Under the pieces are notes generated by a model. It searched no databases. It saw only the letters and a program-made list of their open reading frames with translations, and was not told the origin of the DNA. A stretch of 40,821 nucleotides of DNA. Source: an uncultured Cohaesibacter sp. (GTDB lineage Bacteria > Pseudomonadota > Alphaproteobacteria > Rhizobiales > Cohaesibacteraceae). The stretch covers positions 1 to 40,821 of the forward strand of contig NZ_OY759866.1 in NCBI RefSeq assembly GCF_963662805.1, written 5' to 3'. Every line of letters begins with the position of its first letter. The first letter of the stretch is position 1. Below, in pieces: positions 8,182 to 16,968 of the stretch. The translations under genes were made by a program, and so were the position numbers.

Positions 8182-9222
8182 TTATTTGTACTTGTCGATG
8201 TCGGCGAGCATGGCGTTGAGCATTTCAACACCTTCAGCACCGTAGTTTTCTTCGATCAGCTTGCGCACGGCAGGCTGGGCCGAGGCTGCGAATTTGGCAG
8301 CTTCTTCCGGGGTCACAGCGTTGACTTCCATTTTCTCCGCGAGTTTCGGCAGGCCCTTGGAAGAGGCTTCGATGATGCGGGAAATGCCGCGACCGGATTC
8401 GGTTGCCACTTCAGCAGCCCAGTCGACGATGGCTTTATGCTCGGGCGACAGGCCTTCGTAGAAGTCTTTGTTGATGGTCCAGATATACGGGGTGATCACG
8501 TGGTTGGTGATCGAGAGATATTTCTGGACTTCGTCGAATTTCGCAAAAGCAATGATGGGGATCGGGTTCATCTGACCATCGGCAACACCGGTCTGAAGGG
8601 CGGTGTAAACTTCAGCCCAAGGCAGAGGGGTTGCCTGACCGCCAAGGGAGTTGACCATGGCCTGATGGGTCGGCAGGGTCATCGTGCGGATGCGCAGACC
8701 TTCCATGTCTTCGACGGTTTTGATCGGCTTCTTGGAGTTGGTGAAGGCAAAGAAGCCGCCGGAGTCCAGCATGGACAGGGTGTGGAGACCGGTTTTGGCT
8801 TCCATGTCGGCGGCGAATTTCTTGCCGAAGTCGCTGTCGAGAGACATCACCTTGTTGGAAACATAGATGTTGGGGAAGGCAAACGGGATGTCAAACACGC
8901 CAACCAGCGGATAGTGCTGGGCGATACCACCGGCCGAGGAAATTGCGGATTCGACGATACCGTCACGGACCTGCTGGATGACTTCGTTGTCCTTGCCGAG
9001 CTGGCCGTTCGGGAACAGCTTGACTTCGATGTCGCCGCCAGAGGCAGTTTCAACGAGGGATTTGAAGACTGCGGTCATGGCGCCGGAATGACTCTCGGTC
9101 GGATCGGCCGGGTTCAGATGACCGATGCGGATGGTCACATCGGCGGCCAGTGCGGAACCAGCCATGAGGCTCAGGGCAGCAGCGCCGAGCGTCAACGTTT
9201 TCAGCTTGGAGATGAATGACAT
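8182..9222 (-). CDS. dctP: TRAP transporter solute-binding protein (DctP family)
   Basis: The periplasmic substrate-binding subunit of a TRAP transporter. From the ATG at 9222 (preceded by CGGAG at a spacing of 8) the protein is 346 residues with a typical Sec signal: MSFISKLK, a hydrophobic core, and cleavage at SALA-A. The longer frame from 9243 adds only seven residues. Family motifs include IRIGHLNPADPTESHSG, the FPNGQLGKDNEVIQQVRDG segment, the RIRTM region that holds the conserved arginine contacting the substrate carboxylate, and WAEVYTALQTGVADGQMNP. The conserved Arg suggests a carboxylate ligand, which fits an N-carbamoyl amino acid, although TRAP ligands cannot be read directly from sequence. 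It sits between dctM and dpaL in the leftward operon. Confidence 0.92.
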   Translation of the reverse strand: MSFISKLKTLTLGAAALSLMAGSALAADVTIRIGHLNPADPTESHSGAMTAVFKSLVETASGGDIEVKLFPNGQLGKDNEVIQQVRDGIVESAISSAGGIAQHYPLVGVFDIPFAFPNIYVSNKVMSLDSDFGKKFAADMEAKTGLHTLSMLDSGGFFAFTNSKKPIKTVEDMEGLRIRTMTLPTHQAMVNSLGGQATPLPWAEVYTALQTGVADGQMNPIPIIAFAKFDEVQKYLSITNHVITPYIWTINKDFYEGLSPEHKAIVDWAAEVATESGRGISRIIEASSKGLPKLAEKMEVNAVTPEEAAKFAASAQPAVRKLIEENYGAEGVEMLNAMLADIDKYK

Positions 9223-9261
9223 GTGATTGCTCCGTTGTTTCATGTCTTTTTTTGCTCTGGA

Positions 9262-10542
9262 TTAAAACCCAAGCAGCCTTGGCACGAACAGCGTCATGTC
9301 CTCCCAGAAGGCGACAAGCATCAGGATTGCGACTTCGGCAAGGAGGAAGGGCCATAGGGATTTGGTGATATTTTCTATTTTTTCTTTGGTTACCGATGCC
9401 AGCACGAAGAGGCAGGCGCCGACGGGTGGCGTCATCAGGGAAATGTTGAGCGCCAGAATGATCATGATGCCCGCATGAACCGGATTCATGCCGATTTCCA
9501 TGGTCAATGGTGCAAGGACAGGCGCCAGAATGATCAGGGTGGCGTTGATGTCCATGAACAGGCCGATGAACAGCAAGAGCAACACGATCATGCCGATGAT
9601 CACTTTGGGATTGTCCGAGACGGACAGGAAATAGTCGGCGATGGCCTGCGGGATCTGGTTGAAGGTGAGCCACCAGCCCAGAATCGAGGCCGTCGCGATG
9701 ATCAGAAAGACCACGCCGGTGATGCGGGTCGTGCGCACCAGCATTTCGTATAGGTCGGCAAAAGTCAGTGCACGATAGATCACGCCGCCGACGAACAGCG
9801 CATAGGCCACGGCAATGGAGGCGGCTTCGGTTGGCGTGGCGATACCGCCAAGGATCGAGCCGAGGATGAAGACCGGCAGGATCAGGGCCAGAAGGCTCGA
9901 CCGAAAGGCTTTGAGAATGAGGATCAGGCTCGGGCGCTGCTTGGATTTGGGCAAGTTCAGCTTGTCGCCAAGCGCGGCAATCACCGCCATGCAGATAAGG
10001 CAGATGAGGAGACCGGGCAGGATGCCAGCGGCAAAGAGGCCCGCAATCGAGACCCCCATCAGCGAGCCATAAATGACCGCAAGGGTCGAGGGCGGAATGG
10101 TCGGGCCAATGATCGATCCGGCGGCGGTCACGGCGCAGGCAAAGGGCTTCGTGTAACCCTGCTTGACCATGGCGGGCACCAGCGTGTTGCCGAAGGCTGC
10201 GGCATCGGCAGTTGCCGCGCCGGTGAGGCCCGCGAACATCACTGATGCGACCATGTTGGAATGAGCCATGCCACCACGCAGCCAGCCAACGAGGGCATCG
10301 GCGAACTTGACCAGACTGGTGGTGATGCCGGACTTGTTCATGATCTCGCCAGCGAGAATGAAGAAGGGCATGGCAAGGAAGGGAAAGAGATCGAGCCCGG
10401 CAAACATGCGATCAGGCGCCATAGAGAGGAACTTGCCGCCCCCCATGTCCATGATGCCGACCATGCCAGCGATACCGAGGACATAGCCAACCGGCATGCC
10501 GAGCGCGAGAAGACCGAAGAAGGTAACGGCTACAAAAATCAT
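9262..10542 (-). CDS. dctM: TRAP transporter large permease (DctM family)
   Basis: A 426-residue integral membrane protein of the DctM family, the sodium-coupled transport subunit of a TRAP system. Many hydrophobic segments run from the first residues (MIFVAVTFFGLLALGMPVG) to the end, about 12 membrane spans in all. Family signatures include the PFFILAGEIMNKSGIT segment, the conserved GLTGAATADAAAFGN stretch after SNMVASVMFA, and GPTIPPSTLAVIYGS. The gene follows dctQ with only 2 bp between stop and start, and GGAG precedes its ATG. The dctP gene follows after a 39-bp gap. It is in the same transcript as the degradation enzymes. Confidence 0.93.
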   Translation of the reverse strand: MIFVAVTFFGLLALGMPVGYVLGIAGMVGIMDMGGGKFLSMAPDRMFAGLDLFPFLAMPFFILAGEIMNKSGITTSLVKFADALVGWLRGGMAHSNMVASVMFAGLTGAATADAAAFGNTLVPAMVKQGYTKPFACAVTAAGSIIGPTIPPSTLAVIYGSLMGVSIAGLFAAGILPGLLICLICMAVIAALGDKLNLPKSKQRPSLILILKAFRSSLLALILPVFILGSILGGIATPTEAASIAVAYALFVGGVIYRALTFADLYEMLVRTTRITGVVFLIIATASILGWWLTFNQIPQAIADYFLSVSDNPKVIIGMIVLLLLFIGLFMDINATLIILAPVLAPLTMEIGMNPVHAGIMIILALNISLMTPPVGACLFVLASVTKEKIENITKSLWPFLLAEVAILMLVAFWEDMTLFVPRLLGF

Positions 10543-10544
10543 GC

Positions 10545-11063
10545 TCAGATCTCCGCACGTTCTGCGGCGGTGATGCCGTCGCTCGAGAAGAAGTCATGGA
10601 CAGCGACGAGCGCCAGTTGGCAGCAGGCACAGGCGGCGGCCAGCGGCACGCCAACGAAGGGATAGCCCTTGGGGATCTGGGCGATCATGGTGTAGCGTCC
10701 GAAGCCGCGCTCGACGAAGCCGATGCCGTAGAAGAAGATCACTGCAAAGAAGGCAAAGGCGATGACATCGAAGGCAACCGCGAGCCATTTGCGCGTTGTC
10801 GGCGGGAAGCGCTCGAAAATGACCAGAACGCCGATATGCTCACGCCGGGAGATGCCGCACGAGACAGCCAGCAAGGCCATCCAGATCATCAGATAGCGGG
10901 CCAGCTCCTCAGTGAAGGTCCAGTTCATGGGCAGGACATAGCGCACCATCACGCCAAGCCAGACATCAAGGACAAGCACAACCAAAAGCGCGACACAGAA
11001 ACGCTCAACGACCCAGTTGAGCTTCTGGCTCCACTTGAGAGCCTTTCTGGCATAGATATCCAT
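10545..11063 (-). CDS. dctQ: TRAP transporter small permease (DctQ family)
   Basis: A 172-residue small membrane subunit of the TRAP transporter with four predicted spans, beginning at about residues 22-42 (FCVALLVVLVLDVWLGVMV) and ending in the AAACACCQLALVAVHDFF helix. The motif RYLMIWMALLAVSCGISRREHIGV is typical of DctQ. The ATG at 11063 is preferred over the in-frame TTG immediately before it. This is the first gene of the seven-gene leftward operon, and its start lies 122 bp from the divergent RpiR regulator, so this gap should hold the operon promoter and operator. Confidence 0.9.
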   Translation of the reverse strand: MDIYARKALKWSQKLNWVVERFCVALLVVLVLDVWLGVMVRYVLPMNWTFTEELARYLMIWMALLAVSCGISRREHIGVLVIFERFPPTTRKWLAVAFDVIAFAFFAVIFFYGIGFVERGFGRYTMIAQIPKGYPFVGVPLAAACACCQLALVAVHDFFSSDGITAAERAEI

Positions 11064-11096
11064 CAACCCTGTCCTTCATGTATCACTTATCGTGGC

Positions 11097-11125
11097 ATGA
11101 TGAAATAGTTGTAACGGAATGTCAA
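11097..11125 (-). promoter_or_regulatory. Candidate sigma-70 promoter of the dctQ operon
   Basis: On the minus strand a perfect TTGACA (11125-11120), a 17-bp spacer and CATCAT (11102-11097) lie 34 bp before the dctQ ATG. The -35 overlaps the palindromic CAATATTG at 11123-11130, a possible regulator contact. The site is predicted only from consensus match. Confidence 0.4.
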
Positions 11126-11185
11126 TATTGATTGAAACACAGGTATCAGATAAGGTGCTTCAAAAATAAGTGGAAAGAGAATGTA

Positions 11186-12034
11186 ATGCCCGAGACGCGG
11201 ACCAAATCGATAGAAGTGCGAATTCATGAGCAATATGAAACACTTCCGGATTCAGAGAGAAAGTTGGCCGACGTCATTCTGGATGCTCCGGGCGAATTGA
11301 GTGCCTACACTGCGACAGAATTGACATCGCTCGCCGGGGTCTCAAAAGCCGCAGGAACCCGCCTGTTTCGCCGTTTGGGCTTTGCCAATTTCGATGAAGC
11401 AAAATTGTTGGCGCGCGAAACGACGCACTGGGGATCACCGCTCTATATGGACCGCAAGGCGAGCGGCCATCTGCTGTCCATGTCCGATTATATCGAGGAA
11501 GAGGTTTTTGCGCTGAAGAAGAGCTTCATGCGGCTCAATCCGGCGGATATCGAAACAGTGGCCACCCGCATTGTCGCGGCAAAACGGGTGTTTCTGATGG
11601 GGTTTCGCAACAGCCATTTTCTGGCCAATTACTTGCGCTGGCAGATGCTACAATTCCGCGGTGATGTGCACCTGATCCCATCGGGAGGCGAGACGGCGGG
11701 CGAATATATTGGCGACCTCACCGAGGATGATCTATTGATCGTCTTTGCCCTTCGCCGCAGGACGACACGGCTCGAAAGCTTCATGAAAGCGGCAAAAGAT
11801 CGCAAGACGCCGATCCTGTTGATAATAGACCCAACGGCACGGGGGCATCCGGGGCTAGCCGATTGGACTTTCTTTGCCGAAGTGGAGACGAGTTCAACCC
11901 TTGACAGCTCCGGGGCTGCGCTCAGTCTGGCGCGCTTCATCGCCATTGCGGCCATGCAGCGGTCCGGCAAGCGTGGTCGGGCGCATCTGGAACGCATCGA
12001 ACGCCAGCATGAGATACTGGGCGAATTCGAGTGA
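11186..12034 (+). CDS. RpiR-family transcriptional regulator
   Basis: A 282-residue regulator with an N-terminal RpiR helix-turn-helix (about residues 5-85; TELTSLAGVSKAAGTRLFRRLGF is the recognition part) and a C-terminal SIS sugar-phosphate-isomerase-like domain (about 110-250; RVFLMGFRNSHFLANYL, IPSGGETAGEYI). I chose the ATG at 11186, which has GGAAAGAG upstream; the longer frame begins with TTG at 11132 and adds 18 residues from the intergenic region. The gene is divergent from the dctQMP-dpaL operon, the usual arrangement for a local regulator. RpiR proteins often sense phosphosugars, but several control TRAP/amino-acid loci, so the ligand could be a ureido acid or diaminopropionate here. 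That last point is inference. Confidence 0.88.
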   Translation: MPETRTKSIEVRIHEQYETLPDSERKLADVILDAPGELSAYTATELTSLAGVSKAAGTRLFRRLGFANFDEAKLLARETTHWGSPLYMDRKASGHLLSMSDYIEEEVFALKKSFMRLNPADIETVATRIVAAKRVFLMGFRNSHFLANYLRWQMLQFRGDVHLIPSGGETAGEYIGDLTEDDLLIVFALRRRTTRLESFMKAAKDRKTPILLIIDPTARGHPGLADWTFFAEVETSSTLDSSGAALSLARFIAIAAMQRSGKRGRAHLERIERQHEILGEFE

Positions 12035-12050
12035 TCAAATGTCCCTTCAC

Positions 12051-12081
12051 AAAAGCGAAAAGACCCGCATGTGAGCGGGCC
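12051..12081 (-). terminator. Terminator between rpiR and the NAGGN genes
   Basis: A five-pair GC stem, CCCGC / GCGGG with a 6-nt loop (12064-12079). On the minus strand it is followed by TCTTTT, so it should stop the leftward NAGGN transcript, 38 bp past the M42 gene. On the plus strand a weak tail (TATTCTATTGATTT) could also serve rpiR. Confidence 0.6.
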
Positions 12082-12118
12082 CTATTCTATTGATTTCATA
12101 ATCTTATCAGAGATGTCA

Positions 12119-13291
12119 TCAGGCCTGCGGCCCGAGATCATCATTGACCGCATCCTTGGTCAATTCCTGCTCGGCTTCCGTCGTGCGCTGGCTGGTGAAG
12201 CCGGTGATACCTGCCTTTGACTGCTCGAAGTCGCGTTTGATTTCCACCGGACTACCGAGATAGGCCGTGATCAGTTCGGACAGGGAACGCAGGGCATGCA
12301 TATGGATGCGTTCATAGCCGTGCGAGGCATCCACGCCGAAGGTGATCAGCGCCGTGCGCACATCGGCCCCCGCCTCGATGGCACTGGCCGAATCAGAGCG
12401 GTAGTAGCGGAAGATATCCTTCTGGAAGCGGATGTCATGCTCGCGGCAGAGGCTGACGAGTTTCTTGGTGAGGTGATAATCGAACGGCCCGGTCTGGTCG
12501 GCCATGGCGATGGTGACGCCGAATTCGGACGAATTCTGCCCCGGAGCCGAGGTGCCATTGTCCACCGAAATCATTGAGGCGACATCAGGCGTGAGCACCG
12601 AAGAGGCTCCAACACCGACCTCTTCGGCGATGGTGAAGAGGAAATGGATATCGACGGGCGTGCGCTGCTTTTCGTCCTGCATGGCCTTGAGCGCGGTCAG
12701 AGCTACGGCCACACCGGCCTTGTTGTCCAGATGACGCGAGACGATGAAGCCATTGTCGATGAATTCCGTCTGCGGGTCGATGGCGACGATGTCGCCGATG
12801 TCGATCCCCAAGCGCTCGATGTCTTCGAAATTGCGCGCCAGCGCATCGATGCGGAATTCCACATGATCCCAGCCGATGGGATGGGTATCGATCTCGTCAT
12901 TGAAGGTGTGGCCGGAGGCCTTCATCGGCAGGATCGTGCCGCGATATGCGCCATTTTCCGAGAAAATCGTTCCCCTCGCCCCTTCAGCGAACCGGGCAGA
13001 CCAGGTCCCAACCGGAACCAGCGAGAGACGGCCATTGTCCTTGAGAAACTTGACCTGCGCCCCGAGCGTATCAAGGTGGGTGACAATCGCCCGGGCGCCC
13101 TTGCGGCGCGAGCCCTGACGAATGGCGCGGATGGCACCGCGCCGGGTCAGTTCGGCATCGAGGCCGAGGGATTTCAGCTCCTTGGTGACGAAGCGCACAA
13201 TGGTATCGGTGTATCCGGTCGGGCTTGGGATCTCGAGGAGCTTGGCCAGCGTTTTTTGTAAATAGTCGGTATCGATTCCCAACATGGTCAT
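12119..13291 (-). CDS. M42-family peptidase of the NAGGN osmoprotectant locus
   Basis: A 390-residue metallo-aminopeptidase-like protein of family M42. Metal ligands and catalytic residues are visible: His-x-Asp in IVTHLDTLGAQV, Asp in VSRHLDNKAGVAV, Glu-Glu in FTIAEEVGVGAS, Asp in SVDNGT and a late His in GVDASHGYERIH. Members of this group are recurrently found beside N-acetylglutaminylglutamine amide (NAGGN) genes and are thought to turn over the dipeptide osmolyte, although that role is inferred from gene neighbourhood. It starts 14 bp after ngg and is the last gene of the unit. A second ATG at 13285 is an alternative start. The C-terminal 30 residues are charged and variable. Confidence 0.85.
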   Translation of the reverse strand: MTMLGIDTDYLQKTLAKLLEIPSPTGYTDTIVRFVTKELKSLGLDAELTRRGAIRAIRQGSRRKGARAIVTHLDTLGAQVKFLKDNGRLSLVPVGTWSARFAEGARGTIFSENGAYRGTILPMKASGHTFNDEIDTHPIGWDHVEFRIDALARNFEDIERLGIDIGDIVAIDPQTEFIDNGFIVSRHLDNKAGVAVALTALKAMQDEKQRTPVDIHFLFTIAEEVGVGASSVLTPDVASMISVDNGTSAPGQNSSEFGVTIAMADQTGPFDYHLTKKLVSLCREHDIRFQKDIFRYYRSDSASAIEAGADVRTALITFGVDASHGYERIHMHALRSLSELITAYLGSPVEIKRDFEQSKAGITGFTSQRTTEAEQELTKDAVNDDLGPQA

Positions 13292-13305
13292 CTCTGGCTT
13301 TCCAG

Positions 13306-15087
13306 TCAGCTTTCTTGCTTGTTCTTCAACTCCTGACGCACGGAAGCGGGCAAGGACCGCGGGAACAGAAGATCAATGAACCGTTCGGCTGTGGGTTGCG
13401 GTTCGTGATTGGCAAGGCCGGGTCGTTCGTTGTCCTCGATGAAAACATAATCCGGCTTGCGGTGATCCTTGATCATCAGATCGATACCGGTGACCGGAAT
13501 GTCGATGGCACGCGCCGCCTTGACTGCGGCCTCGATCAGGGTCGGGTGGACCTGATCGGTCACATCCACGATCGTGCCACCCGTATGCAGGTTGGCGGTT
13601 TTGCGTACTACCAATTCCTCGCAGGATGGCAGGCAGTCGTCAAGCCCGTATCCGGCCTCTGCGATGCATCGTTCGGTTTCCTTGTCGAGAGGAATGGTGC
13701 TTTCACCGCCCGTTGCCGCAGAGCGTCGGCGGCTCTGTTTTTCGATCAGCTCGCGAATCGTGCTCATGCCGTCGCCGACAATGCGAGCGGGTAGCCTCAG
13801 GGCCGACGCCACCATGCGGTCGTTGATGACCACAAGACGCAAGTCCTGCCCCTCGAAATATTCCTCAAGCAGCACATCCTGACAGACGGCCTTGGCCCGT
13901 TCGATGGCCTCCAGCATCGCGTCATAGTCACTGATGCCGACCGCGATGCCCTTACCCTGCTCGCCTCGAGCGGGTTTAACCACCACGGCTCCGACCTCCT
14001 GCAGGAAGGTGCGCAAGTCGGCCTCGTCCGCATTGGCGTCTATCTGGGCGGGCACCCGAACACCAGCCGCCTTGACAATGCGGCGCGTCAGACGCTTGTC
14101 GTCACAAATCGACAGGGTGACGGCGCTTGTCAGATCGGTGAGGGACTCGCGGCAACGGATGGTGCGGCCACCATAGCTGAGGCGGAACAGGCCGCCAGCG
14201 GCGTCGATGACCTCAACCTGAATGCCGCGCCGCCATGCCTCATCGACAATGATCTTGGCGTAAGGGTTGAGGCCGGTTTCCTCCTTGTCGCCAACGAACA
14301 ATCGCTCGTTGATCTGGTTCTTGCGCTTGACGGCAAAGACATTCACACGGCGGAACCCGAGCTTTTCATAAAGGGCGATGGCCTTGTCGTTGTCGTGCAG
14401 CACCGAAAGGTCCATATAGGCAGCGCCTCGGGCCTGATATTGCTCGGCAAGACGCCGGACAAGGGACTCGCCTACTCCGCGATGGGGAGCGGATGGGGAG
14501 ACGGCAAGACACCAGAGCGAGGACCCCCGCTCCGGGTCTTCAAAGGCCTTTGAATGATCGACGCCCATAACGGAGCCCCAGATTTCGCCGGTCTGGGCAT
14601 CTTCGGCAACCAGCATCGTGACCTTGCTGGCATCGCGCGCAGACCAGAAGAAGTCCGGCGGAACCGGCACCATGCCGCGCTCAGCCATGATAACGTTGAT
14701 CGCATCGGCGTCCGTCTTGGTCGACAGGCGCCGGATGTGGAAGCCCTGACGGCTCATGCTGGCTGGGCGATAAATTGCCAGATCGAGCCGATAGGTATGG
14801 GACGGGTCGAGAAAGAATTCCTGCGGCGACTGGGCCAGCACCACATGCGGATCGCGGACATAGAAGGCGATATCACGTTGATCCGCCTTCTCCGAACGCA
14901 TCACCTCGACCAGCTTTTCGGGGCTCTCGAAGGTGTTGCCAAAGATCAGGCGTCCCCAGCCACAATTGACAGCGACGTTTGACTGCGTGAGTTGATGCGA
15001 GGTGTGAAGAGAGTTCATGCCCTCCTGACGGATCCTCTGCAGCCGGTGCTGTGCGACGGGCTTTGGCTTCTCACGTTCAGTGCTCAT
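13306..15087 (-). CDS. ngg: N-acetylglutaminylglutamine synthetase (GNAT + ATP-grasp fusion)
   Basis: A 593-residue bifunctional enzyme that makes the dipeptide N-acetylglutaminylglutamine, the precursor of NAGGN, an osmolyte known from Sinorhizobium and Pseudomonas. Residues about 115-260 form a GNAT acetyltransferase domain with the acetyl-CoA loop VSPSAPHRGVGESLV (197-211) and the LYEKLGF motif (239-245). Residues about 270-580 form a cyanophycin-synthetase-like ATP-grasp domain with the lysine/glycine loop VVKPARGEQGKG (369-380) and Mg ligands in FIEDNERPG (E551, N553). The first 110 residues are the family-specific leader. The gene starts 6 bp after asnO. Its ribosome-binding AGGAG lies inside the asnO end, suggesting coupled translation. 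Confidence 0.93.
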   Translation of the reverse strand: MSTEREKPKPVAQHRLQRIRQEGMNSLHTSHQLTQSNVAVNCGWGRLIFGNTFESPEKLVEVMRSEKADQRDIAFYVRDPHVVLAQSPQEFFLDPSHTYRLDLAIYRPASMSRQGFHIRRLSTKTDADAINVIMAERGMVPVPPDFFWSARDASKVTMLVAEDAQTGEIWGSVMGVDHSKAFEDPERGSSLWCLAVSPSAPHRGVGESLVRRLAEQYQARGAAYMDLSVLHDNDKAIALYEKLGFRRVNVFAVKRKNQINERLFVGDKEETGLNPYAKIIVDEAWRRGIQVEVIDAAGGLFRLSYGGRTIRCRESLTDLTSAVTLSICDDKRLTRRIVKAAGVRVPAQIDANADEADLRTFLQEVGAVVVKPARGEQGKGIAVGISDYDAMLEAIERAKAVCQDVLLEEYFEGQDLRLVVINDRMVASALRLPARIVGDGMSTIRELIEKQSRRRSAATGGESTIPLDKETERCIAEAGYGLDDCLPSCEELVVRKTANLHTGGTIVDVTDQVHPTLIEAAVKAARAIDIPVTGIDLMIKDHRKPDYVFIEDNERPGLANHEPQPTAERFIDLLFPRSLPASVRQELKNKQES

Positions 15088-15093
15088 GATTGG

Positions 15094-16869
15094 CTAAATC
15101 TCCTGTGCCTGCAGCCACATTTCAAGCAATGCAACCTGCCAGAGTTCCGACCCGCGCAGAGGCGTGATGTGGTCGGACGGTGCTTCGAAGAGGCGGTCCA
15201 GATAGGATTGCTGGAACAGGCCGCGTCCCTTTGCGGCCTTAGAGCCGAGCGCATCCTGAACCATTTCCAGATAGGGACCCTGAATATATTTGAGCGCCGG
15301 AACCGGGAAATAGCCCTTCGGACGATCAATCACCGCCGAGGGGATGACGCGCCGGGAGGCTTCCTTCAACACACCCTTGCCGCCATGGGACAGCTTGTGG
15401 CGGCTCGGGATGCGGCCGGCGAGCTCGACCACTTCATGATCGAGGAACGGCACACGCGCCTCAAGACCCCAGGCCATGGTCATGTTGTCAACGCGTTTGA
15501 CAGGGTCATCGACCAGCATGACGTTAGTATCAAGACGCAGGGCCTTGTCGACCGGTTCGGGCGCTCCTACGCGCGCAAAATGCTCGGCGACGAAGGCCGC
15601 ACTCTCGTCCTTCTCGGCCAGATAGTCCGGGCTGAGATGCTCGGCCATGCGCTGCTGGTCGCGATCAAAGAAGGCAAGGCGATAGCTTTCCTCGGGATCG
15701 TTGGTTTTCTGAAGTGGCGGATACCAGTGATAGCCACCAAAGACCTCATCGGCACCCTGCCCCGACTGCACCACCTTGATGGTCTTGGAAACCTCGCGGG
15801 ACAGCAGGTAAAAGCCGATGTTGTCATAGGACACCATTGGTTCTGACATCGCCTTGATGGCGTGGGGCAAGTTCTCCATCATCTCGGCCGAGGGGATATG
15901 GATCTTGTGGTGATTGGTGCCGTAATGATTGGCGATGAGGTCGGAATACTCGAACTCGTTGCCCTTCTCGTTGTTGGCATCTTCAAACCCGATGGAATAG
16001 GTGGCAAGGCCCTCTTGCCCCTGCTCGGCAAGCAGGCCAACGATGAGCGAGCTGTCGACCCCGCCGGAAAGCAACACACCCACTGGCACGTCACAGACCA
16101 TGCGGCGGCGCACGGAGGTGCGCAGGCTGTCGAGCAGCAAATCGCACCATTCTTCCTCAGATCGGGCCTCGTCGGCATCGCTGCGCTCAAAGGTCGGCTC
16201 CCAATAGCGCTTTTCGCTTGAGGAACCGTCCGCCTCGATGATGCGGATGGTCGCTGCGGGCAGCTTGCGCACGCCGCTGAGAATGGTGCGGGGTGCAGGC
16301 ACAACAGCGTGCCATGACATGTAGTGATGCAGGGCGATCCGGTCGATTGACGTATCCACATTGCCACCCTTCAGGATCGCCTGCAGGGTTGAGGCAAAGC
16401 GAATGTGGCCGGGGCCTTCGCTGAGATAAAGCGGTTTGATGCCGAAGCGGTCGCGCACCATGATCGTGCGACCGGTGCGGCGCTCAAAGATCACGAAGGC
16501 AAACATGCCCTGAAGACGCGGAATGGCATCCTCGCCCCACTGGTCCCACGCCTTGATGATCACCTCGGTGTCACCGTGGGACTTGAAGCTGTGGCCGAGA
16601 GCTTTGAGCTCTTCGCGCAATTCTGGGTAATTGTAGATGCAGCCGTTGAAGACCATCACGCGGTCATTGACGTCATCCTCGAAGGGTTGGGCGGAGGCAT
16701 CGGACAAGTCGATGATCCTGAGACGACGATGGCCCATCCCCACGTTGCCGCGTACATGGATCCCTTCTGCATCCGGTCCGCGGGACACGAGGCAGTTGGT
16801 CATTGCCTCGATTTGTTGCCGCGGAACTTCCGTGCCGTTGAACCTGATTTCGCCGCAAATACCACACAT
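15094..16869 (-). CDS. asnO: N-acetylglutaminylglutamine amidotransferase (asparagine synthetase-like)
   Basis: A 591-residue class II glutamine amidotransferase fused to an asparagine-synthetase-like ATP pyrophosphatase domain. It amidates N-acetylglutaminylglutamine to the final osmolyte NAGGN. The catalytic N-terminal cysteine is C2 (MCGICGE), with glutaminase-domain motifs RGPDAEG and FNGCIYNYPEL. The synthetase PP-loop is SGGVDSS at 268-274, and the later motifs QGADEVFGGYHWY and VPFLDHEVVELAGRIP are intact. The length is as usual for the family. It is the first gene of the leftward NAGGN unit and is divergent from a MarR regulator across 99 bp. AAGGAG precedes the start, although at a rather long spacing. 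Confidence 0.93.
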   Translation of the reverse strand: MCGICGEIRFNGTEVPRQQIEAMTNCLVSRGPDAEGIHVRGNVGMGHRRLRIIDLSDASAQPFEDDVNDRVMVFNGCIYNYPELREELKALGHSFKSHGDTEVIIKAWDQWGEDAIPRLQGMFAFVIFERRTGRTIMVRDRFGIKPLYLSEGPGHIRFASTLQAILKGGNVDTSIDRIALHHYMSWHAVVPAPRTILSGVRKLPAATIRIIEADGSSSEKRYWEPTFERSDADEARSEEEWCDLLLDSLRTSVRRRMVCDVPVGVLLSGGVDSSLIVGLLAEQGQEGLATYSIGFEDANNEKGNEFEYSDLIANHYGTNHHKIHIPSAEMMENLPHAIKAMSEPMVSYDNIGFYLLSREVSKTIKVVQSGQGADEVFGGYHWYPPLQKTNDPEESYRLAFFDRDQQRMAEHLSPDYLAEKDESAAFVAEHFARVGAPEPVDKALRLDTNVMLVDDPVKRVDNMTMAWGLEARVPFLDHEVVELAGRIPSRHKLSHGGKGVLKEASRRVIPSAVIDRPKGYFPVPALKYIQGPYLEMVQDALGSKAAKGRGLFQQSYLDRLFEAPSDHITPLRGSELWQVALLEMWLQAQEI

Positions 16870-16911
16870 GTCTCGAGAAGGTCTCCTTCAAACCATTTGA
16901 TCAAGAATTAT

Positions 16912-16943
16912 TTGACATAGAACAATTAGTACAATAATAATTA
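16912..16943. promoter_or_regulatory. Candidate marR/asnO control region
   Basis: The 99-bp divergent gap is strongly AT-rich. It contains a perfect TTGACA (16912-16917, plus strand) with a weak TAATAA 17 bp later, which would serve marR. An imperfect palindrome, CAATTA-N9-TAATTA (16923-16943), overlaps it and has the size of a MarR-family operator. Both readings rest on consensus match only. Confidence 0.35.
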
Positions 16944-16968
16944 GAATTCAACACTTGAGCATAAAAAA

